From Streptantibioticus ferralitis (GTDB taxonomy: Bacteria > Actinomycetota > Actinomycetes > Streptomycetales > Streptomycetaceae): a DNA stretch of 64,000 bases. The stretch's first letter is position 1. The number at the start of each line of letters is the position of its first letter. Position numbers and translations under genes: made by a program. The notes beneath the pieces are model-generated. The model had not been told where the DNA came from, ran no database searches, and saw only the letters and a program-made list of their open reading frames with translations. Below, piece after piece: positions 42,603-50,788 of the stretch. Location of the stretch: the NCBI RefSeq assembly GCF_029223525.1, contig NZ_JARHTQ010000025.1, forward strand, positions 46,336 through 110,335, read 5' to 3'.

Positions 42603-42842
42603 GTGTGTGGAAAGACGGGGGAGGCCAGCAGCGACTGGCCAGCCGCCGAGGAGCATTTGCACCTCGTTCTCGTGATCCACGGACTCGACCGCAAGCGCAC
42701 GGACTTCGAGGAGATTGCGCGGTTTCCTCTGCACGACATAGGCGGACACCCCATGATCGGGCGCAAGAGCGCGGGCGGCCACCGGTCCAAAGCCCGACTT
42801 CGGCGGATCGGCGGCCGGTGTCCGCCCGGGTGGCTAGCGTGA
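42603..42842 (+). CDS. Small hypothetical protein with uncertain start
   Basis: About 79 residues from a GTG. The frame reads VCGKTGEASSDWPAAEEHLH, then IHGLDRKRTDFEEIARFPLH and RKSAGGHRSKARLRRIGGRC, and looks like real protein. The frame extends upstream to include DDEC, making a CRVC pair, yet has no canonical start there. The GTG at 42603 would remove the first Cys. Could be a degraded or rearranged gene. Divergent from the 41311 gene. Confidence 0.42.
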   Translation: MCGKTGEASSDWPAAEEHLHLVLVIHGLDRKRTDFEEIARFPLHDIGGHPMIGRKSAGGHRSKARLRRIGGRCPPGWLA

Positions 42843-42877
42843 TCGTCATACATGGCTCTGCGACGAGAGGATCATCT

Positions 42878-43597
42878 GTGTCCGTTCTGCCCGCCCTCGC
42901 CCAGCTGGCTCCGGTGCGCGACGAGCACGCCTGGCACTTCCCCAACACGAATCTGCACCGCACGCACGTGCGGATGCGGGCCTGGCCCACCGCGGACGGA
43001 GCCGGCCACCTGGTCGTGGCCACCGACTTCATGCTCGGCGGCGGGCTGGTCAACATGGCGGAGTGTCTGTACCAGGCGGCGGTGCGGGAGTTCGGTGAGC
43101 CCGTCACGGTGGTGCGCCACTTCCCGGCCCACACCATGCTGGCGCGGGGAAACGATCGTTTCGACTTGCTGACCCTTGATGAGGCCGGGGTCGCCCGAAT
43201 TCAGGCATGCACGGACGAGATCATCAAGCTGCTCGGCCCTGGCGTGCTGGGCTTTCCCGGCGATGAGGCAGCCGCCGACGGCGCCGTGACCACGGTGATG
43301 CCGCAGAGCGTGCAGATGGCCCGGATGCAAGCGGCGGCCCTGCGGCTGAAGCAGAGTGGCCACGGCACGGTCGTCGGCCGCGACCTCGATGCCGCCAGCC
43401 AGCTGTCGCTCGGTACCGGCGTGCTGGAACGGCTCGCGGACTTCCTCGCGAACGCCCTGGTGGAGGACGAGGGCACCGAACCCGGCGACGCGCGGGAGAG
43501 GAAGCTGGAGAAGATCGTCGCCACGCTCAAGGGCCAGGCATGGGAGCTGGTGGCCCTGGCCGACGAACTGGAAAGCGAGAGCCGCGCCCGCCGTTGA
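42878..43597 (+). CDS. Hypothetical protein
   Basis: 239 residues; GTG 42878 preceded by gagagg at 6 nt. An earlier in-frame GTG at 42839 overlaps the previous stop. DFMLGGGLVNMAECLYQAAV, TVMPQSVQMARMQAAALRLK and the helical end KIVATLKGQAWELVALADEL give a mixed fold with no membrane segment. Not recognised. A 42-residue gene follows by 9 bases. Confidence 0.64.
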   Translation: MSVLPALAQLAPVRDEHAWHFPNTNLHRTHVRMRAWPTADGAGHLVVATDFMLGGGLVNMAECLYQAAVREFGEPVTVVRHFPAHTMLARGNDRFDLLTLDEAGVARIQACTDEIIKLLGPGVLGFPGDEAAADGAVTTVMPQSVQMARMQAAALRLKQSGHGTVVGRDLDAASQLSLGTGVLERLADFLANALVEDEGTEPGDARERKLEKIVATLKGQAWELVALADELESESRARR

Positions 43598-43606
43598 CAG
43601 CTGGCC

Positions 43607-43735
43607 ATGCCACCAGCGGACGATGACGCGGCCGTCCGCCGGGCCGTCCTGGACGATCTGCGCGCATACGTACGGCACCAGTTCGCCCTGTGGATCAGCA
43701 ATCCCCAGACACCACACGGCCGTTCGGCCGACTGA
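43607..43735 (+). CDS. Very small protein (42 aa)
   Basis: MPPADDDAAVRRAVLDDLRA.. to PQTPHGRSAD, 42 residues. It begins 9 bases after the previous stop and looks like an amphipathic helix followed by a polar tail. Supported by codon bias and position only. Confidence 0.48.
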   Translation: MPPADDDAAVRRAVLDDLRAYVRHQFALWISNPQTPHGRSAD

Positions 43736-43857
43736 AGCGGTACGCAGGACGGTGGTGCGGCCTAGGCCGTGGCCTCCTGGCCGCAGACCGGGAAACCGTA
43801 GCGGACGAGTGGCCAGGCAGCGGCAAACTAAGCTGAGTTGTGAGGAAGGGGACGGCT

Positions 43858-44049
43858 GTGGATGAGCGCTCCATCGCACGCGGTGTCGAGAAGGGCATCC
43901 GCAACGCTCGGCGCCAGCGTGAGCGACCGTCCTTGAGGCAGTACAAGGGTTGGCGGTTCCCCCTAGCGTTGATCCTTCGGTACCCGAAGGTGATCGGTTG
44001 TCTCGGACTGGTGTTCCTGGTTGTGCTGGCCAAATCTGGGAAGTCGTGA
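43858..44049 (+). CDS. Small membrane protein (63 aa)
   Basis: 63 residues. A basic N-terminal half (ARGVEKGIRNARRQRERPSL) precedes one transmembrane helix (VIGCLGLVFLVVLA) and a short SGKS tail. GTG 43858 is preferred because gaaggggac lies just upstream; GTG 43840 is also in frame. Function unknown. The 244 bases after it hold no gene I can support. Confidence 0.55.
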   Translation: MDERSIARGVEKGIRNARRQRERPSLRQYKGWRFPLALILRYPKVIGCLGLVFLVVLAKSGKS

Positions 44050-44293
44050 CAGCCGCAGCCGCGTAGCGCGGAATACACCGCGCCGCTTCCGGCGCGCGGC
44101 GCAGTGCCCAGATGGCGCGGGCGGTCTACTTCGCGGTTGGGGCTGCCGAAAGCTAGTCACCGGGCCAGTGCGCCGACCCGCCGTGCCGGAGCGCCACGGT
44201 TCCCCGGAAGAGGTCGGTGCCAGGCCGGGTGCGCGGCACCCGCATCCCGATCGGCGTATATCGCCCGTGCGTGTACTGCGCCGCAAATCGAAC

Positions 44294-44566
44294 ATGCGGT
44301 CCAATCTTGTGGTGACGTCCTACGCCTTCCCTGACGATCTTCTGCAGGCCCAGCGGGACTGGTACACCGCGTACCGACAGCTCGCTGAGGCCAAGCACCC
44401 CGCGCAGACCACGGTGTTGCGGCGCAGGTTGCAGCGGCTGTCCGTGGAGATCAGCACGCATCCGTTCTGGGCGACCGTTCCGGGGCGAGGGCCCGCCGCG
44501 CGGATGGCACTGAAGCAGATGGCCTGGGATGCAGGGCAGGAGGAGAGGTCATGCGCTCGCTCCTGA
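44294..44566 (+). CDS. Hypothetical protein
   Basis: 90 residues. The core FPDDLLQAQRDWYTAYRQLA then TTVLRRRLQRLSVEISTHPF reads like a recurring small actinomycete family in which a DLLxAQRDWxxxYxxLA helix precedes an Arg-rich helix. The start is uncertain (ATG 44294 or GTG 44309). No known function. Confidence 0.6.
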   Translation: MRSNLVVTSYAFPDDLLQAQRDWYTAYRQLAEAKHPAQTTVLRRRLQRLSVEISTHPFWATVPGRGPAARMALKQMAWDAGQEERSCARS

Positions 44567-44596
44567 CCGGCATGAGGTGCGGATGGGCGGCCGGGT

Positions 44597-44962
44597 GTGA
44601 GTGACCTCCCGCCGGACCTTCCCCGCCTGCAGGTGCTGCGGACTTACCTGCGGCTGCAGTTGGAAGCGGTCGACGTGCGGATCAGCGAGATAGAACGTGC
44701 TGCCTCCAGCCAGACGCGTCCCACCGCCGGTGGGACGACACCGCCACACCCGACTCGCGGCCAGGAGGCAGTGAACGAGCTGAAGTGGTGGCGCTTTGTC
44801 CATGCCGGACCTGGCAAGGTCGGCGGCACGTTGCACCGCGGGGACTGCCGCCACGCTGCCGGCGGTGCCCTGCTCCCCCTGTCTCAGGCGAAGCTGATGC
44901 TCGAAGAGGGGGCCAGCCCCTGCCAGCAGTGCACCCCACAGACCCGGCTCCAGGAGCCGTAG
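44597..44962 (+). CDS. DUF6233-like protein
   Basis: 121 residues beginning SDLPPDLPRLQVLRTYLRLQ, the typical opening of actinomycete DUF6233 proteins, then a linker, ELKWWRFVHAG, LHRGDCRHAAGG and SPCQQCTPQTRLQ. The Cys/His residues may bind zinc. Function unknown; common on Streptomyces plasmids and chromosome arms. Family name recalled rather than tested. Confidence 0.66.
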   Translation: MSDLPPDLPRLQVLRTYLRLQLEAVDVRISEIERAASSQTRPTAGGTTPPHPTRGQEAVNELKWWRFVHAGPGKVGGTLHRGDCRHAAGGALLPLSQAKLMLEEGASPCQQCTPQTRLQEP

Positions 44963-45078
44963 ACGCAGGGCCGCGCAAGGTCGTCGCTTCTGGTGGGACG
45001 TGATCCTCAGTAACCGACGTCGCCGAACGCTATCGGCCCGGATCCCGCACTGGGGCCGGGTCGATCACATGTTCGTGC

Positions 45079-46086
45079 TCACGACGCCCGGCGGCGGTGC
45101 CGCCGCGGAGTGCTCAGCGCCTTCATGAGCTCGTCGCGGCTCATCGTGGATCGACCGGGGATGCCGGCCGCGGTGGCGTGGGCGTACAGCTCGGCCTTGG
45201 TCATCTGTTCCAGTTCTGCCGTGCGGCCAGACCGGCGCTTCGCCGCGACCTCGTCGTCCGCGCGCGCGGCGGCGGCTGGTTTGCGGTCATCGGTCGCGCG
45301 TTCTTCGGCCCGCCGCACGCTGGCCTGCAAGGCTGCGGTGAGGTCGGCGAGTTCGGGCGATGTCGGTGTCGGCGGCGCTTCTGTCTTGGCCTGTACCGTG
45401 CCGCCGCTGTGTTTGGCCTCGACCAGTTCGCGGACGCGGTCGGCGTAGTCATCGCGATACTGCTCCGGGTTCCAGTCGTGGCTCATCGCTTCGACCAGGT
45501 GCACGGCTCCTTCCAGTTCCGAGGGCGTCAGCGGCGCCTGGGGGAGGGGGAGCGTGGGGATCTGCCGGTATGGGTCGCGTACTTCGTCGGCCCAGTGCAG
45601 GGTGTGCATGACCAGGACGTCGTCTTTGGCTTTGACCGCGACGAGGTACTCCTTGTTGTGCATCACGACGGTGGCGATCCCGGCTTTGCCTGACAGTGCC
45701 ATGGCTTCGCGGAGCAGCATGTAGACGCGCGCGTACTCCTCGCCGCGGGGGGCCAGGTAGTAGGTGGAGTCGAAGTAGATCGGGTTGACCTGGTCCAGGT
45801 CCGCGAACCCGGTGATCGTCAGGCTTTTCGACCGGCCCGGGGCGATGTCGTCCAGTTCGTCTGGCTCCACGACTACGTAGTCGACGCCGGTGTCGTATCC
45901 CTTGACGATCTCCGAGAGGGGCACTTCTTCGCCGGTGCGCTCGTTGACTCGGTTGTTGCGCACGCGGTCGCCGGTGCCGCGCTGCAACTGGTGGAAGCGC
46001 ATTGTGTGGCTCTCGATCGCGGTTAGCGCCTGGACGGGCAAGGTGACCAGGCCGAATGACAAGACGCCGCCCCATACCACTGCCAC
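45079..46086 (-). CDS. ku: Ku-family DNA end-binding protein
   Basis: 335 residues. GTG 46086 is chosen because AAGGAGG stands 8 nt upstream and the protein then opens AVVWGGVLSFGLVTLPVQAL, the usual bacterial Ku start. Then HTMRFHQLQRGTGDRVRNNR, EIVKGYDTGVDYVVVEPDEL, SLTITGFADLDQVNPIYFDS and the C-terminal extension with a SAP/HeH-like end (LEQMTKAELYAHATAAGIPG). Ku binds double-strand ends and recruits LigD for end joining. Streptomyces carry several ku genes, some on linear plasmids. No ligD is in the window. Free ends of linear replicons make this context notable. Confidence 0.9.
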   Translation of the reverse strand: MAVVWGGVLSFGLVTLPVQALTAIESHTMRFHQLQRGTGDRVRNNRVNERTGEEVPLSEIVKGYDTGVDYVVVEPDELDDIAPGRSKSLTITGFADLDQVNPIYFDSTYYLAPRGEEYARVYMLLREAMALSGKAGIATVVMHNKEYLVAVKAKDDVLVMHTLHWADEVRDPYRQIPTLPLPQAPLTPSELEGAVHLVEAMSHDWNPEQYRDDYADRVRELVEAKHSGGTVQAKTEAPPTPTSPELADLTAALQASVRRAEERATDDRKPAAAARADDEVAAKRRSGRTAELEQMTKAELYAHATAAGIPGRSTMSRDELMKALSTPRRHRRRAS

Positions 46087-46426
46087 GACGCCCACCTCCT
46101 TGCTGATCACGACCATCGCACCGCCCCTTCGTTGTGATCGCTTCTTCGGGGCGCGCGCGTCCCAGGGCCTACGAACGCCGGGCAGTAGGAGAGACTGGAC
46201 CGCGGCCCGGCGGCGCTGTTGTCCGGCCGATACTGCCGCCGCCGGGCACACCGGAGCTTCCTGGGTCTTCGCGGTCAACCAAGGTTGCCCAACATGGCAG
46301 CAGTTCCCGCGGGGACGTCGGACCGCGGCGACCGGGCGCGGCGCCAGGCGCTAGCGATGGCATTCACGCCGGGGCACGTGCCGTGATCAGCCGCGTAGAC
46401 TGGCGCACTGACCGGAGGGGAGAGGG

Positions 46427-46729
46427 ATGCCTGAAGACGAGATCGCGCAGCGGGAGCTGGCCGCACTGACGCGTCGCTTCGAAGAGGTCGCGGAGAAGAC
46501 CGACCGCGAGTTCGGCATCGTCAAGAGCGACTTGACCGCACTGCGCCTGCAAGTCGGGAACCTCGATCAAAAAGTGGACCGGCTGGAAGGCCGTCTGGGG
46601 AATCTTGATCAGAAGGTGGACCGGCTAGAGGGCCGTTTCGACACGCTGAGCGAGAAGATGGACCGGAACCAGGCGCAGATCATCGAGCTGCTCTCGGGTC
46701 TGGTCGGCCGGGGCCCTAACGCCAGCTGA
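46427..46729 (+). CDS. Coiled-coil protein with internal 14-residue duplication
   Basis: 100 residues, ATG 46427 after gagaggg. It is one long coiled coil; GNLDQKVDRLEGRL is repeated in tandem and a third, diverged copy follows. Likely trimeric or dimeric. No DNA-binding or membrane part. It has its own strong terminator. Function unknown; resembles small coiled-coil proteins found beside defence or partition genes. Confidence 0.72.
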   Translation: MPEDEIAQRELAALTRRFEEVAEKTDREFGIVKSDLTALRLQVGNLDQKVDRLEGRLGNLDQKVDRLEGRFDTLSEKMDRNQAQIIELLSGLVGRGPNAS

Positions 46730-46742
46730 ACCTGATTGTCCT

Positions 46743-46802
46743 CCAATGCCGACGGCCCGAACCCCACCATGGGGTTCGGGCCGTCGGCATTGGCCCTGTT
46801 TT
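46743..46802 (+). terminator. Strong intrinsic terminator
   Basis: A perfect 23-bp stem (46743-46765 with 46771-46793), 5-nt loop, followed by CCCTGTTTT. It ends the coiled-coil gene's transcript 13 bases after its stop. Confidence 0.9.
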
Positions 46803-47019
46803 GTGCCCTGCCGCTGACAACGTGACGCTGTCGGGGATCTTGAGTACGTGTTTCTCATCCGGAGCGTCGGGCTTGAGGGTGCCTTGGTCTGTTGAGGCTA
46901 TGGGGTGGTCTGGGCTCAGTCCGCCCACACAGACCGTCTTCGGCGGCGTGTCGTTGACCATGGGGCAGGCCGCCCGAGACCATTGAGTCCGGCTAAGTCA
47001 CAAAACAGGAGGATCTGGC

Positions 47020-47298
47020 ATGTCGGATTCCACGTCGACCGGCAACCAAGCGTTCGTCACGGCGAGCCAGGAGGTCGTAAAACTTAGCAAGGCTCCGAGC
47101 AACGACATCAAGCTCAAGTTGTACGCGTACTTCAAGCAGGGGATCAAGGGTGACAACGACACCCCCGAGCCCGGCTTCATCGACTTCACGGGGAAGGCGA
47201 AGTGGAAGGCATGGACCGAGGTGAAGGGGATGTCGAAGGAAGAGGCTCAGAAGAAGTACATCGAGTTGGTTGAGGAACTGAAGGCGGCCGACGCCTGA
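47020..47298 (+). CDS. Acyl-CoA-binding protein (ACBP)
   Basis: 92 residues; ATG 47020 with an ideal aggagg 7 nt upstream. The ACBP signature is intact: FVTASQEVVKLSKAPSNDIK, LKLYAYFKQGIKGDNDTPEP and KAKWKAWTEVKGMSKEEAQK, ending KYIELVEEL. ACBPs bind medium/long acyl-CoA and are mainly eukaryotic, with scattered bacterial members. Base composition is visibly less GC-rich than the neighbours (runs such as AAACTTAGCAAGG), with Lys mostly AAG and several A/T-ending codons, so recent transfer is likely. A role in a plasmid is unclear: lipid supply or protection of acyl-CoA. Confidence 0.88.
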   Translation: MSDSTSTGNQAFVTASQEVVKLSKAPSNDIKLKLYAYFKQGIKGDNDTPEPGFIDFTGKAKWKAWTEVKGMSKEEAQKKYIELVEELKAADA

Positions 47299-47620
47299 CG
47301 TTCTTGGTGTCGGGTCGCGCCACCTTCGGGTTTTTACTTGAGGCGAGGGTGGTCGACCTGGTCACCGAACTCGGCTTGGCCCAGCCCCCGGTGTCAGGTA
47401 CGGGGAAGCTGAGGCTCAGCGGGTTGCGCGCCATGATCTCGGGCGGGAGATGCTTTGCCAGTCGAGGAAGCCTTGGACCGCTGAGCAGGGAGAATCCCTG
47501 AATGGCGGGAAACAGCGAAACCGGGGCGATCACGCTCTTGTCCTCGTGATTCTCGAGATCCCCGACAGCGTCAAGCAGTGAACTGAAGGCAGACCGCTCT
47601 CCTCGGTGCAGAGGAATCAC
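47186..47620 (-). CDS. Hypothetical gene coupled to the STAND gene, 3' end probably lost
   Basis: The GTG at 47620 overlaps the STAND gene's TGA by 4 nt. The first 110 residues (IPLHRGERSAFSSLLDAVGD, SVIAPVSLFPAIQGFSLLSG, RLAKHLPPEIMARNPLSLSF) look like real protein. The last 35 run antisense through the acyl-CoA-binding gene and are Pro/Ser-rich, so I think the true C-terminus was replaced when that gene arrived. It could have been an effector partner of the STAND protein. Function unknown. Confidence 0.45.
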   Translation of the reverse strand: MIPLHRGERSAFSSLLDAVGDLENHEDKSVIAPVSLFPAIQGFSLLSGPRLPRLAKHLPPEIMARNPLSLSFPVPDTGGWAKPSSVTRSTTLASSKNPKVARPDTKNVRRRPPSVPQPTRCTSSEPLPSTSPSPRSMPSTSPSP

Positions 47621-50313
47621 TGCGAAGTCCCCAGCTGGCGGGCGCGGGCGGTGACTAGCGCGTGCCAGCGTTCTCGTACGGGGCCGTGGCCGTCGAGCCA
47701 GCGGACGGTGGAGTGGGATGGGTGGGGGAGGTTGCCCATGAAGTGGGCGATGTCGGTGAAGTAGGCGAAGTCGCCGGTGGCGGCGGTGAGTTCGTGGAGC
47801 CGGTCGATGGTGGCGGCCAGATCCTGGTGTGCGCCTTGGATGGCGTGGTGGAAGGCGAGGGCGATCTGCAGGAACCGGATCAGCCAGGGGAGTCCAGCGT
47901 CGGTGACCTCGGTGTGCAGGGCCTGGGCGCGGCCGGTGACATTGCGGTCGGTTCCGGCGTCTTTGATCAGGGCGGCGGTGTGGGCGAGCAGGGTGGTGGC
48001 GCGCTGGTCGAGGTGGTCGAGGAGCTGGTAGGCGAAGGCGAGTTCGTCGTCAGCGCGGACGGGGTCGGCGAAGGCGACGACAAGGGCGAGGCGGACCTGC
48101 GCTATGGCGCGCTCGCCAGGGGCGTCGTGCTGTTCGGCCTCAGCGCGCGCGGCCTCGAACGCGGTGATGGCTTGGTCGATGTCGCCGTGGGGCCAGTGGA
48201 TGTCGCCGAGGACCTTGTGGTGGCGGCCTTTCCATCCCAGGGTGGGGACGGCGGCCAGGGCGGTGGGGAAGTCGCCGGCGATGCGGGCGAGGTTGGCCAG
48301 GCCGCGGCGGGCCTTGGGGGCGAGTCGGCCGCCGGCGTCTGCGACGTGTTGCATCCCGGCGCGGGAGGCGGCGTTGCTGCCGAGGTCTTTGTGCGCCTTG
48401 GCCCGGTAGTACACGGCCATCTCGGTCAGCTCGGCGGGCAGCAGGTTGGTGTCCAGGACCGCGGTGAGGCGGTCGACGGTGCGCTGGCGGTGCTCGTGCT
48501 GCCGGCGGACGATCGCGCTGAGCAGTTCGGCCAGAGCGTCGGCGGATGTGGCCAGGCCCGGGCGCGGATCACGGCCGTCCGGAGCGGTAGAGGTGGGTGG
48601 GGCGAGGGGTTCCCAGATGGAGTCGTCGGTGTAGGTGAAGGCCGCGTCCGTGAGCCAGCCCAGGTCGTTGAGGCGGTGGTCGCGGGCCAGGCGCAGGCCT
48701 TGGCGCAGGCAGGCCACGAGGAGCCTGCGGCTGGGGGCGAGGTCGGTGGTGTTGGCCCATTGGTCGCCTAGGGCGGCCAGGGCGCGGGTGGCGGCCTGGT
48801 GCCAGTCGGTGTCGGTCCAGCGGTCCTCGCTGTGGTCGTCGGAGCGCACGGCGGAGCGGATCGCGGCGTGCAGGTGGTAGGGCCACAGGGCGTAGGGGTC
48901 CTCGGTGACGAGTGGCCGGTCTACCAGGCGCCGGGCCGGGGCCTGGTGGGTGAGGCCGGCGGCGCGGGTGGCCAGGTCGAGGTCGAAGGCGTCCAGCAGC
49001 GAGGCGGAGCGCAGCACGTGCCGTTCCTCGCCGGTGAGGTCGGACAGGGTGCGGGCGAGGAGGGCGGGGAAGGTGCAGTCGAAGTCGGCCGCGACGGGGA
49101 TCTGGCCGGTGCGGCGGATCTCCAGGAAGCGGCTGACGGCGAGGTCCAGGTGGAGGGGGAGGCCGTGGGAGCGGGCGGTGATCACGTCGCGGATGTCGGC
49201 GCCGATGAGGGGCTGGCCGCCCGCGACCAGGCGGCGGGCGAGGTGGGCGTCGCAGTCCTCGGGGGACAGGTCGCCGATCAGATGCTGTCGGCCACCCGGC
49301 TCGGCTGCCCGGGGTCCGGGCACCACCTGGTCAGCCGGGGCAGCCAGGCCCGGCCAGGCGATGGGGCCGGTCCAGTCGAGCTCGCCGTGCAGCGCGGGGT
49401 CGGCCCACGACAGACGGCTGCGCCCGCTGATGATGAAGAGCGTGTTGGGCATGAGCCAGACCAGGCGCTGCAGCAGGCGCTCGAAGTCGCGGTGGCGGTC
49501 GGCGGTGTCCTCGAAGGTGTCCAAAAGGACGATCGGGGTCGCCGTCTTCTTCGGGGGAAGGCGGCTGAGCTCCCACTCCAGCAGATGCGGATAGTAGGAG
49601 AGCGCCTCCAGGTCGGGGGTGGCCTCCAGCAAGGAGGCGGTGCGCGAAGCGCCCGCTAGGGCCCGGGCGCGCTCGTGGCGCTCGCGCAGCGCCTTCACCA
49701 GCGCCGCGGTGACCTTCCCGGCCGCGGACCCGACCACGCCGGGCAACTGCAGGGCGTGGGCGACCTCGCTGACCGCGGCCTGCGTCTGCTGGGGCAGCAC
49801 GGTGGACAGGCGGCCCATCAGCCCGGTGCGCCGCACATACTCCTCCAGTGGCTCACCGGGGTGGGTGTGCTCCCAGTACTGGCGCAACGCCAGGTCGAAG
49901 GAGGTCAGGGGGCGGCCGAGGGCCCCGGCGAGCGCGAGGCGGATCGTCAGGATCACCCGCTCGAAGTCCGAGCCGCCGGTCGAGGCGGAGCGGGCCAGGT
50001 CGATCCGGATGGGCAGGAGCCGCTCGGTCCAGGCTGGTGCACCCCAATGAGCGGGGCGGTCTTCAGCGGCGGTGAGCGCGGCTTCGAGCTTGCGCAGCAG
50101 CGTGGACTTGCCGACTCCGCCCACGCCGTGAAAGACGGTCACGTTCGTGCGGGGCGCTTCGAGATCCTCCACGTCGAAGGCCGCATCCTTGATGCGCTGC
50201 AGGTGTTCCTCCAACGCGGCGGCCACGACGGCCCACTGGCGCTGCCGGTTGGTGAACGCCTCATCGACCTCGAAGCGGTCGTTGGAGCTGAACAGCACAC
50301 GAAGGTCGGCCAT
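47617..50313 (-). CDS. STAND-type NTPase with helical-repeat C-terminus
   Basis: 898 residues. P-loop VTVFHGVGGVGKSTLLRKLE (Walker A 63-71); Walker B ATPIVLLDTFEDTADR; sensor-like LFIISGRSRLSWA. The second half is a helical repeat (TPR-like: ALAAVPTLGWKGRHHKVLGD, QAITAFEAARAEAEQ). This is the signal-transducing STAND/NB-ARC layout without a recognisable N-terminal effector domain. Such NTPases act as regulators or as phage sensors (Avs type). The start at ATG 50313 fits; the frame continues to 50541 without support. A GTG-started gene is coupled behind it. Confidence 0.78.
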   Translation of the reverse strand: MADLRVLFSSNDRFEVDEAFTNRQRQWAVVAAALEEHLQRIKDAAFDVEDLEAPRTNVTVFHGVGGVGKSTLLRKLEAALTAAEDRPAHWGAPAWTERLLPIRIDLARSASTGGSDFERVILTIRLALAGALGRPLTSFDLALRQYWEHTHPGEPLEEYVRRTGLMGRLSTVLPQQTQAAVSEVAHALQLPGVVGSAAGKVTAALVKALRERHERARALAGASRTASLLEATPDLEALSYYPHLLEWELSRLPPKKTATPIVLLDTFEDTADRHRDFERLLQRLVWLMPNTLFIISGRSRLSWADPALHGELDWTGPIAWPGLAAPADQVVPGPRAAEPGGRQHLIGDLSPEDCDAHLARRLVAGGQPLIGADIRDVITARSHGLPLHLDLAVSRFLEIRRTGQIPVAADFDCTFPALLARTLSDLTGEERHVLRSASLLDAFDLDLATRAAGLTHQAPARRLVDRPLVTEDPYALWPYHLHAAIRSAVRSDDHSEDRWTDTDWHQAATRALAALGDQWANTTDLAPSRRLLVACLRQGLRLARDHRLNDLGWLTDAAFTYTDDSIWEPLAPPTSTAPDGRDPRPGLATSADALAELLSAIVRRQHEHRQRTVDRLTAVLDTNLLPAELTEMAVYYRAKAHKDLGSNAASRAGMQHVADAGGRLAPKARRGLANLARIAGDFPTALAAVPTLGWKGRHHKVLGDIHWPHGDIDQAITAFEAARAEAEQHDAPGERAIAQVRLALVVAFADPVRADDELAFAYQLLDHLDQRATTLLAHTAALIKDAGTDRNVTGRAQALHTEVTDAGLPWLIRFLQIALAFHHAIQGAHQDLAATIDRLHELTAATGDFAYFTDIAHFMGNLPHPSHSTVRWLDGHGPVRERWHALVTARARQLGTSQ

Positions 50314-50476
50314 GGTCCTGGTCCCCCCACAGATGATCGTCTGGGCACCAACGGTATTCCGCCCGGGACCTGGACGGCAGCACGGTGGTACGCGCGGGGC
50401 CGATACCCCGCCGGTGATGGACGGGAACTCGGCCACGAGACAATGATCCTTTTGTTCCCTATTGAAGGTGGTTCTC

Positions 50477-50788
50477 GTGCACGATCCGACATCCCCCTCG
50501 TCCAACTCCCCGCAGCCGTCCCCTGGCGGCCCGGCCGACACCGGCGGCTACGAGACCGCCGTCGAAACGGTGGGGCTGGTGATCGCCTGGTACAGCCGGC
50601 AAATCCTGGCCGAGCGCCGCTCCGACACCCCCGATCCCGAGCGGCTGGAGCAGCTGATGGCCCAGCAACGGGCGTGCGTGCAGGACCAAAGGCGGCTGGA
50701 GGAAGCGGGCCCCGAGGAGGCCGCGCGGATCACCGCGGTTTACGCGGCCCGCTTGAAGGAGCTGGAGGACTCCGGACCACAGTCGTAG
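50477..50788 (+). CDS. Hypothetical helical protein
   Basis: 103 residues from GTG 50477 (gaaggtgg upstream). The N-terminus is Pro/Ser-rich; the rest is helical (QQRACVQDQRRLEEAGPEEA). Its last 49 bases overlap the 3' end of the convergent zeta-like gene. Divergent from the STAND gene across a 163-base promoter region. Function unknown. Confidence 0.58.
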   Translation: MHDPTSPSSNSPQPSPGGPADTGGYETAVETVGLVIAWYSRQILAERRSDTPDPERLEQLMAQQRACVQDQRRLEEAGPEEAARITAVYAARLKELEDSGPQS

